Origin: Pigoraptor vietnamica
Lineage: Eukaryota; Opisthokonta; Filasterea
Reading direction: 5' to 3'
NCBI GenBank assembly: GCA_943704525.1
Contig: CALSCQ010001401.1
Location: 1 to 10,824 of the forward strand
Length of the DNA stretch: 10,824 nt
Shown: piece by piece, positions 1 through 10,500 of the stretch
Numbering within the stretch: the first letter of the stretch is position 1
Layout: every line of letters starts with the position of its first letter
Notes under the pieces: model-generated
The model's database searches: none
Seen by the model: only the letters and a program-made list of their open reading frames with translations
What the model was told of the DNA's origin: nothing
Translations under genes and position numbers: made by a program

Positions 1-68
1 GGGGGGGAGGGGCGAGTGTTAATGTCAGTGTCGTAACTTTCCCTCGACTAACCAAATTTCCGTTGCAG
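1..68 (+). other. Intron 0, 3' part (runs off window start)
   Basis: This is non-coding sequence ending in TTGCAG at 63-68. A branch-site-like CTAAC lies at 48-52, with its adenosine about 17 nt from the acceptor. A run of seven G opens the window. The downstream exon opens in phase 0. Confidence 0.75.
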
Positions 69-531
69 CCGAGGTGGACGTACGAAATTGAGATGTGGCT
101 CATCGATTCGGACGGCGACGACATCCCGGACAACTGGGACCAGGGCGGCGGCAAGGACTGGGAAGACGCCGTGGCGCCGCAGCGCTGGGGTGTTGGTATC
201 AACCCGGGTCAAAACGGCGACACGAACTCGCAGCTCATCACAATCGACAGGAACTGCCAGGGATCGTGCGGCTGCTTCAAGCTTCAGTTTACGCTGCTCA
301 GCCGGTGTTGGGGGGACCACTGGGGCCTCGACTGCCACTACTGCAACAGGGACGCCGAAGCCGGCTGCCACGGCCACGGCAACTGTCGCACGGATACGCA
401 AAGGGGCGACGATCAGATGTGCACGTGTAATGACGGTAATGTGGGCGGGTGGGATTATATCCGTCGTTGCGCGTACTGCTTCGGGCCTGATAGCGGGCGC
501 GGCGACAGATTCGGTCGATCGTGCATCTACG
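69..531 (+). CDS. Exon 1: TSP3-like motif and EGF-like module
   Basis: This exon encodes residues 1-154 plus one base. It follows the TTGCAG acceptor and ends before GTGAGC at 532; read-through would meet an in-frame TAA at 753-755. Residues 13-24 (105-140) read DSDGDDIPDNWD, close to the calcium-binding aspartate pattern of thrombospondin type 3 repeats. Then come C-x-C and W-G-D-H-W-G-L-D-C segments, and from 333 to 479 an EGF-like module (C-x2-C, C-H-G-H-G-N-C, C-T-C, G-G, C-x2-C). The reading frame is fixed by the cysteine spacing and by joining in phase to exon 2. No start codon is assigned because the exon is internal; the ATG at 63 lies inside the acceptor region and is not a start. 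Confidence 0.85.
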
Positions 532-3500
532 GTGAGCTACCATTGAGTCTCGCGTGTGTCAGTTGTTTACGCAACATCGCCAATAGTGGCCAGGACCTTC
601 CCCATATTGTGCGTGCACACCTTCCCTGCTTTGCTCGCGCAACGGCGTTGGGACTGCGCTCGCCCTCCGTACGTCGCGGCCTGTTTTTCTTTCTTCCATT
701 TTCTTTCTTTCTTCTTTCCCATACTATTCGATGTCATGCTACGTTAGGTGTATAACACAGTCCCTTGATTTTCCAGGGTGCAAGTGCGACCTGACGTCAC
801 CAGGGAGCGGCACGCTTCGCGCCGGCATCAACGACGGGTACCAGCCGACGTGCGACCGCGAAACCGTCTACGTCCCGCCGCAAATGGGCGATCCGAATGT
901 CCCCGGCAATCCGCTTACTCCGACTTTCACGGAGGTCGTGGGTGGTTGGTGTCTCTGCGACGACTCGTCGACGAACGTGTTGCCCTACAATTACCTCTGC
1001 GGGAAGTCGAGCGCGACGACGGCCGACAGCAGCGACAAGTGCGTGTATTCCCTCCCTCACGGCGATAGCGCTCCCTGTGGTGAAGGCGAGCCCCAAGTCG
1101 GCATGAGCACGCAGTTCAACCAGTGGGATCCGCTCAACGGTGCGCCGGACACCCCGGTGATTCCGGCTGCCGGACGCTGCCTGCACGTGTCGCCGTTCCT
1201 TGTCGACAGCAAGCAGAACTACCAATGGACGCGAAACTGTCGGCGTGAGTGTCCCTGCGATCGTCCGCAGAGGCGCATGTGACGGATATTGACGGTGTCT
1301 GTTCCCCCTCCCGCAGCGCAATGCTACGAATTCGAGTCGCAGGGGAACCCGTTCAAGGGCTTTGACGGCGTGTGGTCGATTCAGAGGATGATATCGGGCT
1401 ACGACTTTCGCAGGGGGCAAGATCGTACCTCGGACAGGGCCGCGAAGCTATACCCCGGCTTCAAGCAGGGCAACATCGGCAATCCGTACGACATGCGCCA
1501 GAGCGGGTGCTACCAAGGCTTCTGCGCGTTCTCGAAGGACGTGTGCAACTGTGCTCCCGGCGGCACGTACAAGGGCCGACGGTGCGATCGCAAGCCCATC
1601 GTTGCGACCATCGCGGTCAAGGACGTGCTGACGCCCGCGAACAACTGGAAGGACAGCGCGGGGCAGGTTCATGAGATGCAGTACAACGATAACAACGGCT
1701 ACACGCACATGTGGTACGCGTTTACGGCGATGAACCCGTCCGAGCGCAACTACAAGTTCGACCTGATCGGCGGTTCGGAGGTTGGCCTCAAGTACGCGTC
1801 AACGGTTGGCAACGCCAATCCGAAGCCGACGCGGGAGATGGTGTATGCGAACGTGCGAAACGCGGGCGGGATGTACTTTCGCGTCCAGTACTACTACAAC
1901 AATGTGAGGGTTCCCCGGTGGCTGTCTGGACGGGGGAGTGGAGTCCGATTGCTGACGGAACCCGCCTTCTTTTGCAGGATCCCAACGGCTACACTTCGGA
2001 CAAGGCGCTGATCGTCAAGGCCACGAAGGATCAGCTCTGCACGAAGGACGACAAGCTCTCGGATCCAGCCGTGGTGGGCGACACGTTCTGCGACTCTTCG
2101 CCGATCGTCCAGTGCGCCGGCAACCAAATCAATTCGTGTACGATCGACAAGGGCAGCGTGTCAACGTACGACGCCGACGCTGCCGTCGATCTCAACGGAC
2201 AAGTGAACGACGCGCGTCGACCGGGCGCGGTGAGTGAGCCGTCAGCTTAGCCTGCGTCGTGACGATTTGAATGTGCCTGTTGGCGCTGGTGTGCGTAGGA
2301 GTGCGTGGTTTACGAGATAGTGGAGCGCCGTCTGGCTGTGTTATATTTGTGGTTGGTCTGGACAGATTGTCCATTCGGAAGGAGCGTGGCTGACTTGCCG
2401 CTCTTGTCGCAGTACTATCACATCCAGCCGGTCACGCAGACGTACGACGTCAGGTCGACCGTGTCGTCTGGTTGCGGAGCGATGCCCGCGACGAAGAACG
2501 GCCTCCCGAACCCCGAGGCGAAGTTGTTCTGCACCCAGGTCACCCTCGTCGCCACCCTCGCGCTCAACGAGCCCCTGCCGCAGTATCGCTCGTACAAGCA
2601 ACTCCAGTACGTCATCCACTTTGACACTGCCCGACCGGAACCCTTCGACGACGGCAAGAAGAGGCTCATCTTCGGTACGTCCTTCGGCACGCTGCCGCGG
2701 TGGATATCCGGCAACGGCTGCACGCCGCTCAGTACGGCGGCAGACGGCAAGGGCTCGTGCCCTTCGTCGGACTACACTGCGTGCACGTGCGCCTCGTATA
2801 ATCCGACGGACCCAAACGACATCAAGTGGCCCTTCGACACGATCAATATGGACACGTCGGCGTGGTTCGACAAGGACACGGGCATGAATCTGGGCAAGCT
2901 CTCGCTTTATACCGAGACGACGAGTGCGGCGACGTACGGGTTCTCGCAGGTCCAGTTTCCGCGGGACGGGACGAAGACGACGCTCAAATTCGACCTCAAC
3001 GCGCATACGGAGGCCAAGCCTTCCAACGGAAAGAAGTACGTCTTCGTGCTCTCCGCGGAGGATCTCGTCGGCAACTTTCGCCAGGCGTTCTTCGTCGTCG
3101 GCATCGATGTGACCGCCCCGGTGCTTCAACAGACGGCATGCGGAGTGGGCAACCTGGCCACGGTGGTGCCCAGGCCGTGGCGTACTGTAACGAAGGTGGA
3201 CGCTTGCGAAAAGATCGACGGCGGAGCGTCGGACAAGATTTATAATGGCGAGACGTGGGACTCGCGTTTCGAGGTGCAGTTTGTGCGCAAGCTGCCCGAC
3301 CTCGCCGACCCCGGGCCGCCGAACTTCCCGCAGGACATAGCCCACACCGTCATGGGCCACCAGGAGAAATTCTACCAGCGTCGCAACGATAGGCTGGCCG
3401 TGCGCTTCAACAACGTCTTTAAGGAACCGGAGAAGTCCGTGCTGTCGCCGATCGCCATGAGCGACTCGTTCCTCATCAACGGGCCGGAGCACTTCGACCG

Positions 3501-4485
3501 TCCCGGCGGCGAGCTCCTCTCTTCGAACGCCGACCTTCTCTCGCTGTCCATCAACCAACCCGCCCCTCCCGCGAACGGGGCTTCCGGCATCTTTCGCATG
3601 GAGTATAGCGTGACGGCGCGCACGGGGCCGCTGCCGGACTCGCCACTCGCCGCCGACGCGACGTCGGTCTTCCAGGTCAAGGACGATCCGAATTACGTGG
3701 CCCCCTGCAGCACGGGCTACGTTCGCACGTTCGAAACGACCTTCGTGGCGAGCTCTAGCACGCCGCTGACGAACGGCGTGTGGTATCACGTTGCGGTGCG
3801 CGCGATCAACTACTTCAGCCTTGCGAGCGTGTGGGCGACGCAGGCGGTCCTCGTCGACGTTGGGCGTCCGCTGATTTCGAACCTCGTCATCGGGTCGGAT
3901 TTTTGGGCGGGCTGGACTCACAACGACGTGTCGTACCAAAAGTCACTTCGGAACACGGAAATTTGGCTGTGGGCTCACGGTGGGTGTTGCGGTCTTGGTG
4001 CCAGACTCATCGCGCATGCACTTACACGCGCACGAGCGAGCGCACACACGCACACGCACAATCGCACGCACACGCACGCACACACGCAAATGCACGCTCC
4101 TGTGGGGCACCGAATTGAGCGCCCTGACTTCCTCGCAGACAAGGAGAGCGGCATCGGCCAGGGGTCGTGGATATCCATCCAGTGGCAGATTTGCCGCACG
4201 ACGGCTCCGAAGAAGTGCGAGCCGATATCCAACGGCGTCACGTCGATCAACAAATTCACCGACCTCCCCTCTCGCCTTCAGTTAGGGCAGTTTGGGCCGG
4301 GTGTGGCCGGCGATGGCTTCCAGCACACGTGCACGAACAAGTGTCCCAGTAGCCCGGGCTTCCCCGCGAACGGTTTTGGGTGCCTCCGGCGGTTTGAAGC
4401 ATACGACGACGCTGCTTGCGCGGACCTGTGTAAAGCGGACCCGTGCGATGGCACGTGCAACGACGACGACTGGTAAGCACGCGCA

Positions 4486-4532
<47 letters not shown>

Positions 4533-7500
4533 CGAGCGTGCCTGCGTGCATGTGCGTGTGCGCGTGCGTGTGCGTGTGCTTGTATACATTTGTGTGCGTT
4601 GTGAGAGTGGGCGAGGGTAATCGTGCGTTGGTGGCTCGGCGTATGGTGATTTTGTGTGTACGATTCACGCCGCCGAATACTGACTGTCACCGAAATTCGC
4701 AGCAAACCGACGTCGCGAACGGCCATTCAGCGGCAGTTTTACAAGTTGGCCACTTCGACGCTGCCGTCGACGGCGCAGTCCATGTCGCTCGAGGATTTCC
4801 TCGGGTACCACATGTCGATTTACGAGTTGACCGTCACCGTCAACGACCGCGCGGGCTGGTGGTCGCAGAAGGTCGCGTCGTTTACGCTCGACCTGACGCC
4901 GCCCGAGCCCGGCTTTGTCGCGGACGTCGAGCGGTCGGACATGGTCCAAGACATCGACAGCCAGGCGGACACGACGATCTACTCGTACTGGTACGGCTTT
5001 CTGGACAGGGAAAGCGGCATCCACCACTACGAGTTTGGCCTGGGCACGCCGTGCGTCGACAAGCTGCCTCCGTTGGCCGACGCGAATCAGCCGGAGATGT
5101 TCGATTGCGCCAAGTGCCCTCTCGGCGTGCTTGTTGTGAGCGACACGGCGACGGCGCACGTCCACGGCGACAAGAACCCGAACAGGTGCGTTGGCTTGTT
5201 GCTGTTTATTGTGCCGATCGATGTGTAACGAGCTGTGCGCTCGTAAGCATCTTGCCTGTCTGTGTCCTTTTCGCGCGTGCCATGAGTTGGCACTTGCGCA
5301 GCGTTGAAAGCCATTCTGTTGTTCTCGGTGTTACTAACAACCCGCGTGTCCGTTCGTAGGGCAACGAAGGACAAGTGCCCCGCGAAGATGTGCCTCGTGC
5401 GCGAAATGCGGCAGACTGTCGTGGGCTCCGACCTCGTCCAGGACACGCGCGATCTCAACGAATTCCGCGCGACGCGTTCGAAGATCGACCTCGCTACGGA
5501 TACGCCGCAGAGCACTGTGACCGACACGATCGACAAGAGTGTCATCACGCCGATGGCCGTGAGCCAATGGGGCGCCATTGCGGGGACGCAGCTGTCGCGC
5601 TTCAATCGCCGGTACCACGGGGTCGTTCGCGCTTACAGCGGCACCGCAGAGACAGTCGTGGCGTGCTCGGACGGGATCGTGCTGAACCGCGGCACGAATC
5701 CGCAGGTGACGGGCGTGCGCGTCACCAACGTCGTCATCGGTCCGGACGGGAAGTCGTATCTCCCGAAGACGAACGGCAAGGGCAATCTCCGCATCGACTG
5801 CCAGTGGACCTACGACGACCCGCTGTCCAAGCTCGCGTACTTCCGCGTCGGCCTCGGCGCGGCGAAGGGCTACACGCAGGCGATCAACCGCATCTCGTGG
5901 GTGGAGGGCGTGCTCTCGACGTCCATGACGATTTTCAAAGAGCCGTCCATCGACATTGGCGACGTGTTCTATCTCAACGTCGTCGCCGTCAACACGGCCG
6001 GAATCGAGACGTTTGGGAGCTCTGAAGCCGTCGTGGTGGACCTCACGCCGCCCAGCCCCGTGTTCATCGACGTGCGGCAGGTCGGCAATGCGCTGCAGGT
6101 GTCGTGGGACCCTGCGGTTGAGCCTGTCGGCGGCGTGTACGAGTACCGGTGGGCGATTGGGACGGCTCCGGAGCGCACGCAGATCAAGAACTTCACGCGT
6201 GAAGCGACGGGACACGCGAACAACGACCGCGTGCTGCCGGTATCGTGCACTTCCGGCACGAACAAGAACAAATGCCTCGTGACGGTGGACGATGCGACGA
6301 TGGCGCTGATGGTCGACGGCGAGCGCTACTATTTCGGGGTGCTCGCGGTGAACTACGCCGGTCTCCAGTCGCTCAGTTGGACGTCGGACTCGTTCCTCCT
6401 CGACCGCTCTCCGCCCCTCGCCGGCGACGTGATGGAGGTTGCGACGTCGCTGTCGACTGTCGACATTGACAGCTACGAGATCGGCAAGCTTCTCTTTGTG
6501 CGCTGGCGCGGCTTCCACGACCCGCACTCCGGCATTGCCGACTACCGCGTGGCCATCGGCAGCACGCCGGGCGGTACGGACGTGCTCTCTTTCGAGGCGG
6601 GCGATCCCGAGTGCTCGCTGCTCGGCGGTGCAGATCAGTGCGAGATCTTCCGCCTGTACCCGAGCTCGTTCAACTTTACGCTCGTGAAAAACCACACGTA
6701 CTACGTGTCCGTCCGTGCGATGAACCCTCGCGGCCTCACCGCCACCGCGATGTCGGACGGCCTGCGCGTGCTGAACCAAACGCCCCTGCCGCTTATCGTC
6801 ACTGTGGCGTCGACGGCATCGGCCGTGCGCCTCCGAACTGAGGCCGGTGTCTCGTACCAAGTGACGACGTCGTCGATCGACGCGAGCTGGACGGACGTCT
6901 CTTCGGATCCCGAGTTTGGTCACTACCGGTGGCTTGTCATGTTGACGAGGTCCCTGGCGAAGACGCCGGTGGCGCCGTTCAACGGGAGCGCCGAAGGTCG
7001 CGGCACCATCGCGGGAGCGGACGGCGACAGCATTGACAACACGTTTTTCCGCCCGTGCGGCTCTCTCACTAGGTTCTCGCTCGGCGGCCTGAAGCTGAGC
7101 TCCGGCGAGGAGTTCCGCGTGCTAGTGAGGGCTTGCAACAAGGCCGGCACGTGCATGCAGTCGAGGTCGGACACCATTCGCGTCGACAACTCGCCGCCGG
7201 AGGGGAGCGCCGCGGATGTGGACGCAAAGTACGAGCTCGACCTTGTGCGGGACGTGTACACGTTCACTGTGTCGTGGGCCGTGTTTTCCGAGCCGGAGAC
7301 GTCGATCGTCCAGTACCGGTGGACCCTTGCGACGGACGCGCTGGGGTCGGGCTTGATTGCCACCTGGAAGAACTACACGGACACCCTCAATCCTCCGTCG
7401 GGCCGCCTGTCGTTCACGGCGGCGGTGCCGCGCAAGATTGCGCACACGTCGTCGCTCTACGTCGTCATCGAGGCGATGAACATTGCCGGCCTCCGCGGCC

Positions 7501-10500
7501 AGATCGTGAAGCTCGCCAACTTCCTCTCGGTCGCCGTCGCGTCGGCTTCTCCGTACGTTCTGGACACTCCCGCGCTGCTCGGCACGGCGGTGCTGCTGGC
7601 GCCACCCGGGACCACGCAGCGGGACATCGATTTTACCTCGTCCCTGTCGCGACTGGCGGCGCGCTGGGGTGGCTTCCCGCGCAACACGATTCCGTACAGC
7701 GTCGAGTGGTCAATCGGCGACGAGAACTTCCCTTCGCACGAGAATGGCCTGGCGGTGTACGACAGCATGCAGCCGTTCACGCCGCTCCTTCCACTCCCGC
7801 TGGTCCCCATCGAGACGACGTTTGCGAACTGGATCGCGTCGAGCGGTTGGACGCCGCCGGCCGGCAAGGAGCCGTACACGCTGTCGTTTGTGTACCTCTT
7901 CAAGGTGGCGAACTGGCGCGACGTTATCGGCAGCGCGGCGGTGCCGCAGATTGAGGAGGTTGGGCCGTACGTGTACCGTCGCACGGAGACGCGGCTGCAG
8001 CAGCAGATTGACGGCCGCCACATTTCGTTTGTGCGGATGATCAGCCACACTCCTGTCGCCATGGGCGTGGAGGGAGCGCGCAACGACACGGAGCCGATCC
8101 TCCTCCTGAACCCGGTCTACTTCCAGTTTGTCTATTCGTTTGACGGGACGCTGCGCGAGATGCAGGCGATCCAGTTTGTCGTGCGCACGGCGCTGTCGTA
8201 TCAGATTCCGCGCGTGAAGGAGAGACTCCTCCTCGCATTTTCGCAGCTCAGCGTCGACGCGATGGTCCGACTGGGCAACGGGTCGATGCCGACGACGACG
8301 AGCGTGATGTGGCTGCAGATGTGGGACGCGCGCGTCGTGCGGGAGGTGACGGGGAACCTGACGCGCGTGAGCGAATTCGTGGACGACATGTACGACATGC
8401 CCCTCATGGAGATTGGCGAGTTTATGAGGAGCAACCGTCCGGCCAACTGGACCGACCCGAACAACCCGGACTACCTCCAGCTCCCGACGGACCTTGTGTC
8501 GAATATCTACGGCATGCTGTCGTCCAGGGCACTCCTTGCGCAGTTCTTCTCGAAGGCTGTGGTCTCGGTAGGCTCGTTTGGCGACAGCGACAACGCGAAC
8601 GCACAAACGACCGTCGACCCCATCGGCGAGACAATGTCGATCATCCTCCAGTATCCGATGCTGAACGGGAGTGCGGACGCGCGCCGGATTGTCTCCCTCA
8701 TCGCTGACTTTGCGATGGCGCTCGGAACGACGCTGCTGCAGAAGAACGACGCGGACGTGTTCGTGCAAACGACGCCCCGCAACGTCATCCTCGCAAATTC
8801 GGCGAAGCTCTACGACCGCCTTGAGCAGATGGACCCGACGGCGGTCGTTCCGATAGCTAAGGGCATCCTCACGAACCATCAGACCGCCGACGACGCCGGC
8901 ACTGCCGCCGACATGGTGTTCACGGGATCGGCCTCGATCGACGAGATCAACTTCATCTCCAAGTGGCGCGGCGACACCGGCCTAGGGTCCGGCGGCATCA
9001 TTCTCCCGCTCGACGGCTACGAGGGGACGCAGTTCCCTCCCAACCTCCGCAACAGCACGTGGACGAGCCCGCGCCCTCGCCACGATCGCTATGGCGTGTT
9101 CCACCCGGAGCTTCGGCGTAAGGTGGACATGGTGTACTCGACCAACGTGCGCGACGCGAACAACGTGACGGTGAACCGCTTCCTCGCCGACCCGTCGACG
9201 TTCGTCCGCGGGGACAACAGGACGGGAGCCATGGACTACGGCATTTACGTCGATGGTCTGCAGAACCTTGCCGCCGTGTACGGTTACCCTGCCGTCGGCA
9301 GCTTCCCGCACTTCCTGTTCACGTCGATGACGAGCGAGCTGTTCCGGAATGTGACGGGCATGAAGCCGGACGCGGCGAAGCACCAGTCGTACTACGAGGT
9401 GGAGCTCAACACGGGGCGGACGATGTCGTCTGCGCGGCGCGTGATGGTCTCGGTGCTGCTCGAGGCGGACCAAATCCTCCTTCGCACGGGTGCCCAGCTG
9501 CGCGACGGAACCACGCTCGTGCCGCACTTTTGGACGGACGTGCGCACGTACGTCCCGGCAGAGGCCGCTGCTTCGTTCAAGACGTCCCTCAACTTTTCGA
9601 TGCTGGCGTCGACGCGTCGGCTCTTGCAGCAGTCGACGACGGATGGGAACGTGCCGGTCAACATCACCAAGGCCCCGCTCATGCCGGGCGACACGACGGT
9701 GCCGACGACGACCAACATCGAAGTGCCGTCGTACCTCGTGAGCGACATCATGGCGCTTCGGGAGGGTTTCCGGTACCGCGTGTGCTTCCGCGCCAAGGTG
9801 GGCACACTGGACGCGGACTTTTTGTACGCGTGCAGCAACGGCCTGTCGGTGGACTCGACGCCGCCTCTCGCCGGAATCGTCTGCGACGGCACGCGAACGT
9901 GCAGAGTTCCCTCGGACGACGTCGATTTCCAGGTGTCCACGACCGAGCTGATTGCGTCGTGGGGCGGGTTTGACGACCGCGAGGAAGGGACGGGCTCCCA
10001 CGTGAGCGGCATCATGGAGTACGAGTGGTGTGCGGGCTCGTCCCCCGCCGGCGTGGACCTGTTTTCGTGGCGCGTGGTCGGCTCTGCGACGGCGGCGGTG
10101 GCGTCGGGGCTGAGCATCCGCGACGGACAGCTGTGCTATGTGACTGTGCGTGCGACGGACTTTGTGGGTCTGACGTCGGTGGAATCCTCGGACGGCATCG
10201 TCGCCGACGGCTCTCCGCCGGTCATCGGCAGCATCGACGTGGCTAAGCTGACGGGCGATTACTCGACCGATGCGGCGGAGCTGACGGTGAGCTGGACGGG
10301 TCTCGACGACCCCCACAGCGGCATTCAGCGTATCGAGTGGGCCGTTGGGACTCAGCCTGGCTACGGGGACGTCATTCCCTTCACGGAGACGCCTTCGCTC
10401 GAGGCAGTGACGGCGGACGGCATTGGGGACGAGGTGCGGCAAGGGAGCACGTACTTTGTGACGATTCGCGCGATGAACTTTGCCGGCCTGCACACGGCCA

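Noticed and set aside
63-65. ATG at 63 as a gene start
   Set aside because: It is not a believable start: it overlaps the TTGCAG acceptor and the sequence continues as an internal extracellular domain without a signal peptide.
2341-3939. A 532-codon open frame on the minus strand
   Set aside because: It lies antisense to exon 5. Its arginine/valine/histidine-rich product and lack of any recognised domain are expected from a GC-rich coding strand with few TTA, CTA or TCA codons on the opposite side.
4014-4600. AC and TG repeats as a CRISPR array or mobile element
   Set aside because: They are simple dinucleotide repeats without unique spacers, terminal inverted repeats or target-site duplications.
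4256-4726. Minus-strand frames encoding long Thr-His repeats
   Set aside because: These are translations of the (TG)n tract and nearby TG-rich intron 6 sequence, not a histidine-rich protein.
4195-4760. Cysteine-rich block as a PAN/apple domain
   Set aside because: Cysteine spacing and the missing core motifs do not support this assignment, so the block is left unnamed.
4292-5359. A 355-codon plus-strand frame with a Val-Cys repeat
   Set aside because: It runs across exon 6, intron 6, exon 7 and intron 7 in a different frame from the conserved motifs. The Val-Cys string is the TG microsatellite.
5334-6923. A 529-codon open frame on the minus strand
   Set aside because: It is antisense to exon 8, which has recognisable FN3-like repeats in the plus frame. 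It has the same composition artefact and no domain motifs.
8982-10493. A 503-codon open frame on the minus strand
   Set aside because: It is antisense to the CD36 domain and following repeats. Its arginine- and histidine-rich composition marks it as a shadow.
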